DNA of 64,000 nt from CAVQBC01 sp963848415. Lineage in GTDB: Bacteria; Actinomycetota; Thermoleophilia; Solirubrobacterales; Solirubrobacteraceae. Every line of letters begins with the position of its first letter. The first letter of the stretch is position 1. The notes under the pieces were generated by a model. That model searched no databases. It saw only the letters and a program-made list of their open reading frames with translations, and was not told the DNA's origin. Of this stretch, positions 45,106 to 53,422 are shown in pieces. The translations under genes were made by a program, and so were the position numbers. The stretch covers positions 248,001-312,000 of the forward strand of contig CAWKDN010000002.1 of the NCBI GenBank assembly GCA_963848415.1, in the 5' to 3' direction.

Positions 45106-47219
45106 ATGCACGCTCGGAGACATCCGCGGGCGCTTATCGCGCTCGTCTCGACGACGTTCTTGCTCGCCTGCCTGGCTGGCGCGCCGTCCGCGCTGGCTCA
45201 GGGCGTGCCCGGTACCGAGGTCGTGTCGGAGGCCGTCGAGCAGGTCGAGCAGGCCGTTCCGGCCGCGCCTGCTGCCCCGGAGCCGGCCTCCGAGCCGGCT
45301 CCGCCGCCGGCGCCCGAGCCGGCCCCGCCGCCGGCGCCGGAGCCGGCTGTCGAGGCTCCGCCGGCACCTGCGCCGGAGCCTGTCGCGGCGCCCGTGCAGG
45401 AGGTGGTCCAGGCCGCGCCGAAGGTCGAGGATGTCGCCGCGCCGGTGGAGCAGGCCGTGGAGTCGGCGCCGACGAAGGTCGAGGAAGAGCCGGCACCCGC
45501 GCCGAAGGCCGAGGAAGCCGCCGCGCCGGCCGAGCAGGCCGTTGAAGCGGCGCCGGCGAAGGCCGAGGAGGCTGCTGCGCCGGTCAAGCAGGCGGTCGAG
45601 TCGGCGCCGGCGAAGGCCGACGAGGCTGCTGCGCCGGTCAAGCAGGCGGTCGAGTCGGCGCCGGCGAACACCGACGAGGCCGCTGCGCCGGTCAAGCAGG
45701 CCGTGGAGCTCCGCGCCGGCGAAGCCGTCCGAGGTCCTCGCCCCGGTCGAGCAGGCCGTCGACTCCGCGCCGGAGCCGTCCGAGGTCCTCGCCCCGGTCG
45801 AGCAGGTCGCCGACTCCGCGCCGACGCCGCCGGCCGACAAGCCCGCGACCGACCTGCTCGCACCGCTGGCGCCCGTCGCTCCGACCCCGGCCCTCGACGA
45901 GCTCGTCCCGGTCACCGACTCGGCGACTGGGCTGATCGATGTGGTCGCACCCGTCGCGGACCCGGTCCTCCCGGTCGCCGGCCTGATCCGGCCGGTCACT
46001 GGTCCGGTCACCGATGCCGCAGATGTCACGCCGCCGGTGGCTGATGTGCTCGCGCCGGTGGCGAATGTCGTGGCGCCGGTGGCTGACGTGGTCGGGCCGG
46101 TGCTCGCGCCGGTGGCGGATGTGGTGGCGCCGGTGGCGGATGTGGTCTCGCCGGTGGCGGATGTCGTGGCGCCGGTGGCTGATCTGGTCGCGCCGGTCGC
46201 GGACGTGGTCGCGCCGGTGCTTTCGCCGGTGGCGGATGTCGTGGCGCCGGTGGCGATGATGTCGGTGCTGCGCCGGTGGCGGATGTCGTGGCGCCGGTGG
46301 CTGATGTGGTCGCCCGGTGCTCGCGCCGGTGGGGGATGTCGTGGCGCCGGTGGCGGACGCGGTCCGGCCGGTGCTTTCGCCGGTGGCGGATGTCGTGGCG
46401 CCGGTGGCTGATGTTGTTGCTCCGGTGCTCGCGCCGGTGGGGGATGTCGTGGCGCCGGTGGCTGATGTGCTCGCGCCGGTGGGGGATGTCGTGGCGCCGG
46501 TGGCTGATGTGGTCGGGCCGGTGCTCGCGCCGGTTGCGGACGCAGCTCGGCCGGTGCTTTTGCCGGTGGGGGATGTGGTGGTGCCGGTGGCGGACCTGGT
46601 TCGGCCGGTGGTGGACGTGGCTCGCCCGGTAATGGCGCCGCTCACTGACCTCGTGCGGCCGGCAGTCTCGCCTGTGGCAGCCCATGTCACTCGGCCGGCC
46701 GCCGGCATTGTCTCGGAAGCTCGCCGCCCGGCGCTTCCGGTGGTCTTCGACATGGGTCGGCCTGCCGCCGTGTCGCCGTCCGTCCGCTCGGTGACGGGGC
46801 CCGCGATGCCGGTCTCCGACGACTTCACGGTTTCCATACCGAACGCCGGTATTGCCATTGATCTGGCGTCGGAGCGCGGATCCACGTCCTCGCCGGCCCG
46901 CGTGGCCGTTGACTTGCCGGCTGTCTTTCGGTCGCTGATGCCCTTCGCGGCCGAGCCGCTGGCGATCACTCTGCGATCGGATCTTGCGTCCAGGTCGCGG
47001 TCGGCGCCCGAGGGTTTTCCTGACGTTCCGGCGCCGTCGCCGGGCGGCTGGGCCGGCCTTTCTGCCGCGGTCGCTGCGGCCGCGACGTCGTCGTTCGCGG
47101 TGGCCGGCCTGCTGCTTATCGCCTTCGCGCTCGGTCTCGGGCGCTTCGCCAAGCTCGTTGTTCCGCCGCCGTACTGGCGGCCGATCGTCTTTCTCTCGCC
47201 GCTCGAGCGGCCTGGTTAG
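45106..47219 (+). CDS. Secreted Ala/Pro/Glu and PVADVVA-repeat protein with C-terminal membrane anchor (three indels)
   Basis: The ATG at 45106 starts a signal peptide (ALIALVSTTFLLACLAGAPS ending ALAQ). An Ala/Pro/Glu-rich section follows, with PEPAPPPAP repeats and then four copies of an 18-20-residue unit (APVKQAVESAPAKADEA). From about 46030 to 46620 the protein is an array of the seven-residue unit PVADVVA mixed with PVLA. A less repetitive domain comes next (from about 46660), then one membrane helix (SSFAVAGLLLIAFALGLGRF) and a short tail ending in FLSPLERPG. Three indels break the frame: an extra C at 45709 and missing bases near 46253 and 46313. Correcting all three gives exactly 704 codons plus stop. 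It is probably a wall-spanning or surface protein anchored by its C-terminus. No family recognised. Confidence 0.72.
46031..46625 (+). repeat. In-frame tandem repeat array, 21-base unit encoding PVADVVA
   Basis: About 20 copies of a GCCGGTGGCGGATGTCGTG-type unit of 21 bases, interrupted by 12-base PVLA units. The periodicity follows codons and third positions vary, so the repeat is a protein feature, not a DNA element. Both missing bases that break the frame (46253 and 46313) fall inside the array, where assembly errors or slippage are likely. Confidence 0.8.
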
Positions 47220-47232
47220 CCCCGCCGGGGGC
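47219..47232 (+). terminator. Short hairpin after the repeat-protein gene
   Basis: GCCCC at 47219-47223 pairs with GGGGC at 47228-47232 across four bases, directly after the stop codon. It is weak and may only reduce readthrough into the next gene. Confidence 0.35.
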
Positions 47233-47294
47233 TTCCAGACCGGGCCGGGCCCTCGTGGGTCCGTGCCATCCGCTCGACTCTTGAGGAGACATCG

Positions 47295-48782
47295 ATGCTT
47301 CATCCACGATCTGCCCCGCGGGCAGGCACCCGACGCAGGCCCGCTCTTGCGGCCTTGGTCGCCCTGTGCCTGGCCGTGCTGGCCGCCGTCCCGCAGCCGG
47401 CGGCCGCGACCATCACACCCGATCCCAGCGCCGGCTGGCATGGCCGGGCCGTCGCGCGACCGCATGACCCGATCGCCATGTCCATCGTCGCTCGCGGTTG
47501 GGAGGCCGGTCCGGTCCGGCGTGGCACCGGCCTGATCAGCGCCGACGGTTCGCGGCGCGTGCGTGAGGTTCAGCGCGCGTTGCGTCGGCTCGGTTATCGG
47601 CCGGGCCGGGTGGACGGCCGTTTCGGGTCGCGTACGGAGTCCGCGGTCCGTTGGTTTCAGATCAAGCACGGGATCCCGGCCGTCGGCGTCGTCGGCGCCG
47701 GCACGCTGACGCATCTGCGTGAGCGGACCGCTCCGCGCGCGACGGCGGCCGAGCCGGGCAGCCGGATCGCCCGGCCGACACTCGCCGGCAACCCGGTCCA
47801 ACCGCCCGCGCCCACGGCCGCGGCGGCGCCCGCGGCCGTGTCAGGCAGGTCTGACTCGGGGCCGCCCGGCTGGGCGTGGCCGGCCGGCCTCGTCGCTGTC
47901 GGGCTGCTTGTCGCCGGCTCCATGGCGGCCCGGCGCGGGCGACGGCGTCCGGTGATCGTGCCGGTGACTTGGCCGTTGTGGGCTGAGGGCCGTCGCCACG
48001 ACGACACCGACCCGAGCCGGTTCAGCGGCGCCGTCCGGGCCGTCGCCGTGCCGCGCGAGGGCGGCGAGGAGGCGACGCACTACCTCGTCGCCACCGCGGA
48101 CGCGGATCCGTTCTGGGTCGCCCAGGACGAGCTGGACGAGCTCAAGCCCTCGCCCGCCGAGCCCGGCCCGTCCGACGGGCCGACCGCGATCGGCTACGTC
48201 CAGGTGCCGCCCGGCGCCGGCAGCGAGCAGGCCTTCCGCGACCACGTCACCGCGATCGAGGCGGAGTGCCGCCGGCGGGGATGGCAGCTCGAGCAGGTCG
48301 TCCGCGAGACCGAGCCGTCGCCGGGCTCGCGTGGCGAGCGGCGCGGCCTGGTCCACGCCCTCGAGCGGATCGCGGACGCCGAGGCCGGGGCGTTCGTCGT
48401 CGCCGACCTGCGCCACCTCACGCGCTCAGCCTCAGAACTCTCCACCCTGATCGAGTGGTTCGCCGATAGCGAAGCCACGCTGGTGGCGCTCGACGTCGGG
48501 CTTGACACCGCCAACGCCGAGAGCGCGCTCACCCGCCGCGCGATCGCCTCGATCGGCGCCTGGGAGACCGCACGCGAACTCAGCCCCGAACAATCCGACC
48601 TGCTCGAACGGATCGTCCGGATGCGGGCCGACGGCCTCGCGATCGACGACATCGCCAGCGCACTCACCACCGACCCACCGCGAACCACCCGCAGGCGCGC
48701 CGCAGAGATCCACAACCTCGCCGACGCCCGCCGGGCACGCCATCACACCTCCGGCGGCCCGCGACACGGCCGCAGCGCATGA
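47295..48782 (+). CDS. Membrane protein joining a peptidoglycan-binding domain to a catalytically dead serine-recombinase fold
   Basis: A 495-residue intact frame; ATG at 47295 with GAGGAG at 47283-47288. Order of parts: signal peptide or first helix (ALAALVALCLAVLAAVPQPA); PG_binding_1 domain at about residues 80-150 (REVQRALRRLGYRPGRVDGR, then SRTESAVRWFQIKHGIPAVG); Pro/Ala linker; membrane helix at about 195-215 (WAWPAGLVAVGLLVAGSMAA); basic stop-transfer RRGRRR; then at about 290-435 a resolvase N-terminal fold (AIGYVQVPPGAGSEQAFRDH, GERRGLVHALERIADAEAGA, FVVADLRHLTRSASELSTLI, LVALDVGLDT). The nucleophilic Ser of resolvases (YVRVS) is replaced (YVQVP). A short helical, HTH-like tail follows. 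I infer a wall-sensing or scaffold protein. It is 75 bases downstream of the repeat-protein gene. Confidence 0.82.
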   Translation: MLHPRSAPRAGTRRRPALAALVALCLAVLAAVPQPAAATITPDPSAGWHGRAVARPHDPIAMSIVARGWEAGPVRRGTGLISADGSRRVREVQRALRRLGYRPGRVDGRFGSRTESAVRWFQIKHGIPAVGVVGAGTLTHLRERTAPRATAAEPGSRIARPTLAGNPVQPPAPTAAAAPAAVSGRSDSGPPGWAWPAGLVAVGLLVAGSMAARRGRRRPVIVPVTWPLWAEGRRHDDTDPSRFSGAVRAVAVPREGGEEATHYLVATADADPFWVAQDELDELKPSPAEPGPSDGPTAIGYVQVPPGAGSEQAFRDHVTAIEAECRRRGWQLEQVVRETEPSPGSRGERRGLVHALERIADAEAGAFVVADLRHLTRSASELSTLIEWFADSEATLVALDVGLDTANAESALTRRAIASIGAWETARELSPEQSDLLERIVRMRADGLAIDDIASALTTDPPRTTRRRAAEIHNLADARRARHHTSGGPRHGRSA

Positions 48783-48977
48783 CCTCACACCCAACCCGCC
48801 AGGGCGGCCAACGCCGCCCTGGCCACCGGGTGCACGCCGGCGGCCGGCCAAGGGCAGGCGACGGCGAAGGGTGGTCGCCGACCTCCCGGACTCAGGATCT
48901 AATGCTCGACGGATGAGTTCAAGAGGCGGCTAGGTCCCGGCGCTGTTCTGTCGCTGCGTCCGGGTCGGGCAGATAAG
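48783..48977. other. Gap after the recombinase-fold gene
   Basis: About 195 bases; nothing recognisable. Open frames on both strands here are extensions of neighbouring coding bias. Confidence 0.35.
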
Positions 48978-49084
48978 CTCGACGCCGCCAGCCAGGTCGC
49001 GGTGTCCACGATCACCTCGGCCCGCTCGCGGCCATACTGGGCATAGCCGACTCCGAGCGCGTGCATCATCTCATGAAGTAGCGG
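48978..49084 (-). pseudogene. Fragment of an ArdC-like/IrrE-type metallopeptidase
   Basis: On the minus strand the reading LHEMMHALGVGYAQYGRERA followed by EVIVDTATWLAAS contains the zinc motif HExxH (HEMMH, codons 49075-49061) and the AEVIVDTAT segment that follows it in ArdC-type antirestriction or mobile-element peptidases. An in-frame TAG lies two codons before the visible part, and downstream text loses homology, so only about 35 residues remain. Identification is from motif pattern and recollection. Confidence 0.45.
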
Positions 49085-49097
49085 CTATTGCGTTGGA

Positions 49098-49158
49098 TGC
49101 GAAGCCATGCGCTTCGCAACGTCCGCACTTGAGATGTCGACGGCGGACATCCGTCGAC
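49098..49158. other. Pair of perfect hairpins in non-coding DNA
   Basis: TGCGAAGC at 49098-49105 pairs with GCTTCGCA at 49111-49118 (loop CATGC), and GTCGACGG at 49136-49143 pairs with CCGTCGAC at 49151-49158 (seven-base loop). The 12-mer TGCGTTGGATGC that leads into the first hairpin recurs at 49227-49238. No gene covers this stretch up to 49441. Could be part of a mobile-element end or a small RNA. Confidence 0.4.
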
Positions 49159-49441
49159 TGACGGTGTGGGGCGTCTACAGGGCGTTTGTGCGTCTTCCAG
49201 CCCCGTCGCGCCTGATGCAAGCTCGGTGCGTTGGATGCTCGTGGCCTGCGCGTGTTCCCACGGACACGCTCGCTGTTTCCGAAAGCAGGTCTAACGTCAG
49301 CACCGGCGCGGACCAATGCGTGTCGTCCGCAGCGGGCGTTTCGCGATCGCCGCCGGAAACGCTCGCATCCACGCGATTGCGATGGTGCGGCTTCGCACTC
49401 CTCGACACGATCCACTCGCCAACCGTCGGCGGTTCATCTGG
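49159..49441. other. Gap before the two-component system
   Basis: About 280 bases with lower G/C and no coding signal. It contains the second copy of TGCGTTGGATGC (49227-49238) and nothing else I can name. Confidence 0.4.
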
Positions 49442-50094
49442 CTAGTGCTCGCCCGCGGCCTGCACCAGCAGGGCGATCTGGACGCGGTTGTCGACGTCGA
49501 GCTTGTCGAGCAGGCGGGAGACGTGGGCTTTGACCGTCGGGACGGAGAGGTGCAGCGCTGCGGCGATCTCGGCGTTGGCGTGGCCGCGGCCGACAGCGAG
49601 GGCGACGTCGTGCTCGCGGGGGCTGAGCGTGGCCATGCGGTCGCGGGCGTGGTCGGTGCTGGCGGCCGCGTCGGAGTCGCCGGCCACCATGGAGATGAGC
49701 CGGCGTGTGACCGCGGGGGAGAGCATGCCGTCGCCGGCGTGGACGAGCTCGATCGCGCGGACGATCTCCGCCGGCGGGGTGTCCTTCAGGAGGAAGCCGG
49801 CTGCTCCGGCCTGCAGCGCGCGCAGGACGAGCTCGTCGGCGTCGAACGTCGTGAGGACGACGACGGTGGGCGGGTCGGGCTGCGCGACGAGCAGGCGGGT
49901 GGACGCGATGCCGTCGAGCTGCGGCATGCGGATGTCCATCAGGACGACGTCGGGCCGGTGGCGGTCGACCGCGCCGAGCACCTCGCGGCCGTCCGCGGCC
50001 TCGGCGACGACGTCGATGTTCGCGCGCCGGCGAGCATGATCCGCAGGCCGGAGCGCACGAGCGCGTCGTCGTCGACGAGCAGGACGCGGATCAT
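49442..50094 (-). CDS. NarL/FixJ-family response regulator (one frameshift)
   Basis: The N-terminus from the ATG at 50094 reads MIRVLLVDDDALVRSGLRIM; one base is missing near 50028, after which NIDVVAEAADGREVLGAVDR continues. The receiver domain has the acidic pair DDD, the phosphorylated Asp in VVLMDIRMPQLDG and the Lys in FLLKDTPPAEIVRAI. The LuxR helix-turn-helix is LSPREHDVALAVGRGHANAE, then LSVPTVKAHVSRLLDKLDVD. Correction gives 217 residues, normal length. The start overlaps the kinase stop as ATGA, so the pair is translationally coupled. Confidence 0.82.
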
Positions 50095-50880
50095 CGTGGC
50101 AGGCTCGCACGCAGGACGAACGCGCCGTCGGGGTCGACGCCGTGCTCGAGCTCGCCGCCGGCGAGCGTGACGCGCTCGGCGAGCCCGATCAGGCCGGTCC
50201 CCGCCCCGGGCAGCGGCGCGGCTGCGGCGACGGCCACCGGCGCGAGGCTGGGACCTCGACCTGCAGGTCGCCGTCGGGAGCGTGGACGGTGAGCGTCACC
50301 GCTGCTGCCGGCGCGTGCTTGCGCGCGTTCGTCAGGCCCTCCTGCGCGATCCGGTAAGCGGTGCGCCCGACGGCGGCGGGCGGCGCCGCGTCGCCCAGCT
50401 CGATCCGGGCGGTGACCCGCATCCCGGCCGCGCGCGACTCCTCGACGAGGGCAGCGAGGTCGGCGAGCGTTGGCTGGGGCGGTTGCGTCAGGCTCTCGCT
50501 GCCGTCCTCGCGCAGGACGCCGATCACGCCGCGCAGCTCCTCGAGCGCCGTCTTCGCGCTCTCGCGGATCACGCCGGCCGCCTCGGCGACCTCCTCGGCC
50601 GGTGCGTCGGGGTGAAACTCGAGCGCGCCGGCGTGCACGGAGAGCAGCGAGAGGCGGTGCGCGAGCACGTCGTGCATCTCGCGCGCGATCCGCCGCCGCT
50701 CGGCCGCGCGGGCCTCGTCCGCGGCGCGATCGGCCTGCGCGCGCGGCGATCGCACGAGCTCTCGCCGCGCGCGTACGAAGAGTCCCCAGCCGAGCACGAC
50801 GCCCGTCAGCAGCAGGCAGGCCCCCGCGTTGACCCAGTAGCTACCGGCGGGGGGGTAGCGCTCGCCTTCCTCGACGAGCG
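50091..50880 (-). CDS. Histidine kinase, DesK/NarX-type, frameshifted and shortened at the N-terminus
   Basis: The core shows the phosphoacceptor region RRRIAREMHDVLAHRLSLLS, the coiled dimerisation segment AKTALEELRGVIGVLRED, and the N-box RTAYRIAQEGLTNARKHAP of HisKA_3 kinases. A frame change near 50230 separates this from the G-box tail AGTGLIGLAERVTLAGGELE, HGVDPDGAFVLRASLPR. One membrane helix (AGACLLLTGVVLGWGLFVRA) is left at the N-terminus, where the family usually has four to six, and no start codon with an RBS is visible near 50880. The gene is either truncated or broken by further indels. Partner of the response regulator at 49442. Confidence 0.68.
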
Positions 50881-51604
50881 AGCGTCTCGGCTCGGTCGCC
50901 CGAGACGCAGATCGGCGTCAAGCGTTGGATGGAACTCGACAGCGACCGGTGGGGTATCGCGACCCGAGAAGGTCCTGCGGAGCCAGGAAAGGGGATACAG
51001 TGGTCCCCAGGGCCATTTCACCGCTCTGCAAAGCGACTTCGCGCATGGCACCGCCCGGGCAGGTGTCCGAGCGGTGACTTGACTGACAGTCTCTGCCCTC
51101 AGCGACGGAAGAGCCGTCCTTCAATTGAGTGGCGGACGCCGCGCGACCGGCGATCTGCTCTCGGGAACGAGCGCCTAGCCATGCGCGAACGACAATTCAG
51201 CGCTTGTGCCGCTCCTGCGAGGCACCGATGGCCCGCCAGGAAGACGCGTGTTGGTGGGTATTGCACCCGGTGGGCAACCGAAGCCTCGCGGCCACCGACG
51301 CTGCGCGTGGTCGCCGGCGGACGCCTTCCGCGTTCCGGGCTGGCAGGGGTCGCGGCGCGCCTGCTGCCCGGCCGCTCGACCGACGAGGGCGTCATCGTCA
51401 GCTCAGAGATGGGAGCCCCGCTCCGCGCCGTCGGTGCTAGCGGGTGACGAGATGCAGCTGGTGATTCCGAAGTCAGCCGTGTTGCGTCTCCGAAGCCATC
51501 CGAGCGCCCTGGTGCCGAGCACCTTGTGGCTTCTCATGTCCAAGCCGCTGGACTGGCCGCGGGCGACGCAGTGCCGGAACTGCAACGGCGAGTTGCGCTG
51601 AACG
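50881..51604. other. Gap of about 720 bases
   Basis: No convincing gene. Minus-strand text near 50930-51050 (VAVEFHPTLDADLRLGR) may be a displaced piece of the kinase N-terminal region. Plus-strand frames at 51200-51600 lack an RBS and homology. Codon bias is weak throughout, consistent with decayed DNA. Confidence 0.4.
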
Positions 51605-52120
51605 ATGCCCGCCATAGAAGGTTCGCGAACTGAGGCGGAGCGGCAGCTCGCGGCCTCGGCCGAGCGTCACCGTGAGGTGGCCGCCTCAATACAGCAGCTG
51701 GGCCGCTCGGAGGCCGGCCAGTACGCGGCGGTCAAGTCGCTCGCCCGCGCCGTCAATCTGGTCTCGTTCGCGCTCAAGGGCGCGGCCGAGGCCGGTGTAC
51801 CGTTCGAGCGACTCGTCGAGCTGACGGGCTGGGAGCCTGATCTTGTGCGCGAGGGCCTCGAGCTGAAGGCGCCCGAACCGCGGTTCGTCGCTCGGCTCGT
51901 GCCGCCTGCCGGGCCCGACGCCGACGCGGTCGCTCAGACCGCAGCGGCGTTTGACGCCGTCAGGCGCCTGCAGGATCTCGCCCAGCGTGTGCTCAGCGAT
52001 GTCGACCGCGAGGCCGACGAATGGTCGCTGCCGGCGCTGGCTCACCTCGACGACCTTCACGACCGCTTGGAAACTGCTTGGCGGTCGTGGCGCCAGGAAC
52101 TCGGGCACCACGAGGCGTAG
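51605..52120 (+). CDS. Hypothetical helical protein with HTH-like segment
   Basis: A 171-residue protein, almost entirely helical and rich in Ala, Glu and Arg. Residues 40-85 (SLARAVNLVSFALKGAAEAG, FERLVELTGWEPDLVREGLE) look like a helix-turn-helix of the kind in which a C-terminal helix reads DNA. The rest forms long amphipathic helices (DAVRRLQDLAQRVLSDVDRE). I do not recognise a family. The start ATG at 51605 has only a weak purine tract upstream. It stands isolated in an accessory region. Confidence 0.55.
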   Translation: MPAIEGSRTEAERQLAASAERHREVAASIQQLGRSEAGQYAAVKSLARAVNLVSFALKGAAEAGVPFERLVELTGWEPDLVREGLELKAPEPRFVARLVPPAGPDADAVAQTAAAFDAVRRLQDLAQRVLSDVDREADEWSLPALAHLDDLHDRLETAWRSWRQELGHHEA

Positions 52121-52141
52121 ACTTCGGCGCAGCCCACCACG

Positions 52142-52469
52142 CCCGTGTACGTCTACGCCGCCGCGACGACTCGTCGACGAGCTCGAGCAGCCGATCACGG
52201 CGGACGCCCTCGTCAGCTGCCCCACCACCGGCCAGAGCGTCGAGCGAGTGATGCAGCCCTTCAGCCCGCGCTCCAACGGCACCGGATTCTACTCGACCGC
52301 CCATCAGGGCCCACACCGGGCGCCGGTCGATCCGATCTCGGTGCTCATGCTGTGGCCCGGCGGTACCTGCGCGCACCCGCTCCACAGCCGTAAAGTGGCC
52401 TTGCAGGACCCGTCCTGCAATCGAGCCGACCGCCGGAACGGCCAGCGGTCAACGTATCGGGACGTCTGA
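52142..52469 (+). pseudogene. FmdB-like zinc-ribbon protein remnant (frameshifted)
   Basis: The reading YVYAAATTRR, then in the next frame RLVDELEQPITADALVSCPT, TGQSVERVMQPFSPRSNGTG and FYSTAHQG follows the FmdB pattern (YVYRC..., CP.CG...VERV..PF...GSGFYST). The zinc-ribbon Cys pairs are mostly lost (one CP remains) and a frameshift lies near 52185. The C-terminal 40 residues have no homology. It is probably a decayed FmdB gene. Confidence 0.45.
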
Positions 52470-52519
52470 TTACCGAAGCGGCCTTGAGATTCCGGAGATT
52501 CCGAGTGGGGTCGGGAATG

Positions 52520-53422
52520 TCAGCGGGCGCAGGTGAAGTGGGCGATCATGCCGCCGACTGCGGGGTCCAGCGGCTTAGTTAGGGAAACGTCGACGCCGGT
52601 GGGCGGATAGTGGGGGCGGATCTGCTGCAGCCACGACGTGCCGCCGTCGATGAGCCCGCCTCCTCCGCCGGGGCCATGGATCTGGAAGCCGGTGGGGCAG
52701 GAGCCGCTCACCTCAGCGCCTTGCGAGATCGCGCCCTCGATGTGAATGTCGCCTTGCGGTGCTGCGCAGATGGCGTAGGAGCTGAGGTTCCATGGCTTGT
52801 CGAAGCCGAGCGTTTCGCGGCCCGCGGAGCGTGCTATGTCCATCGGCCCCGACGTCCGGGTCATCTGTAGGCCCACCTCGCCCGACGCGGGGCTCGCACC
52901 TCCCACGGTGCTTACGGCCGCGCCGGAGCCGTAGGCGACGGTGCCTGCCGGGCAGCGGGCGAACGCCGTCACGAACGGCGCAGAGGCGTTGTTAGTAACG
53001 AACTCGGCGATGATTTCGTGGCTCGCGAGCGAGCTCTTGGGCGCGCAAAGCGCATACGCCGAGACGCGCCAGTCGAAGCTGCGGGTCAGATGCGGCGATT
53101 CCGCATACGCGGTGAATCGGTCTGGGACGTTCGAGGAGCTGCCGGGCGAGAACGGGAACAGGCCGATCAGCTTGACCGATTTACGCCCACCATCGTTGAC
53201 TTCGCCGCCACCGCCCACCACGTGCATCCCGTCAGGACACTTGGAGACGGCGACCTTGAAAGGCTCGTTGTTCATGAGCCCGTGATGTCCCTTGCGCGTG
53301 AGTCCGGGGATCGCGTCCGCCGGCTCTGCCGCAACTCCGCCAGCTCCGACGACCGCGATCACCGCGGCGAGAACAACCACGCCCAGCCTCGAAACGAAAC
53401 GCGTCTGAACTCGATGCGACAT
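52520..53422 (-). CDS. Secreted protein with three Cys-bounded repeats
   Basis: A 300-residue exported protein. The signal peptide is FVSRLGVVVLAAVIAVVGAG ending near AEPADA. Three repeats follow, each opening with a CP.G motif and a Gly-rich turn and closing with an aromatic/Cys motif: CPDGMHVVGGGGEVNDGG to SAYALCAP; CPAGTVAYGSGAAVS to SSYAICAAP; CPTGFQIHGPGGGGGLIDGG to MIAHFTCAR. Each pair of Cys could form a disulfide. I recall this repeat from secreted proteins of actinobacteria without known role. Extracellular binding is inferred. The ATG at 53422 begins the signal peptide; the frame is open further upstream without coding character. Confidence 0.72.
   Translation of the reverse strand: MSHRVQTRFVSRLGVVVLAAVIAVVGAGGVAAEPADAIPGLTRKGHHGLMNNEPFKVAVSKCPDGMHVVGGGGEVNDGGRKSVKLIGLFPFSPGSSSNVPDRFTAYAESPHLTRSFDWRVSAYALCAPKSSLASHEIIAEFVTNNASAPFVTAFARCPAGTVAYGSGAAVSTVGGASPASGEVGLQMTRTSGPMDIARSAGRETLGFDKPWNLSSYAICAAPQGDIHIEGAISQGAEVSGSCPTGFQIHGPGGGGGLIDGGTSWLQQIRPHYPPTGVDVSLTKPLDPAVGGMIAHFTCAR

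Noticed and set aside
45010..45106. c-di-GMP-I or ydaO riboswitch
   Set aside because: GGCAAACGGGGACG looks superficially like a GEMM core, but the P2 hairpin and tetraloop receptor are missing; ydaO core motifs are absent.
46031..46625. Possible CRISPR or DNA repeat array
   Set aside because: The unit is 21 bases with no unique spacers, and variation follows codon third positions, so it is a coding repeat.
12787..47660. TTGGTTTCAG found three times (about 12789, 45090 and 47650)
   Set aside because: One copy is inside a conserved coding motif and the others have no shared context; probably coincidence.
45692..47801. Very long minus-strand frames with His/Arg repeats (RRHDIRHRR type)
   Set aside because: They are the antisense of the PVADVVA-coding array; the plus strand has the signal peptide, membrane helix, RBS context and an exact codon count after correction.
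47295..48782. Active site-specific recombinase of a mobile element
   Set aside because: The catalytic Ser is replaced, the domain follows a membrane helix, and no recombination site or passenger genes lie beside it.
49089..49238. Integron attC sites
   Set aside because: GTTGGAT fits the GTTRRRY core, but no paired RYYYAAC with the correct L sites was found and no integrase gene is present; the core alone is frequent by chance.
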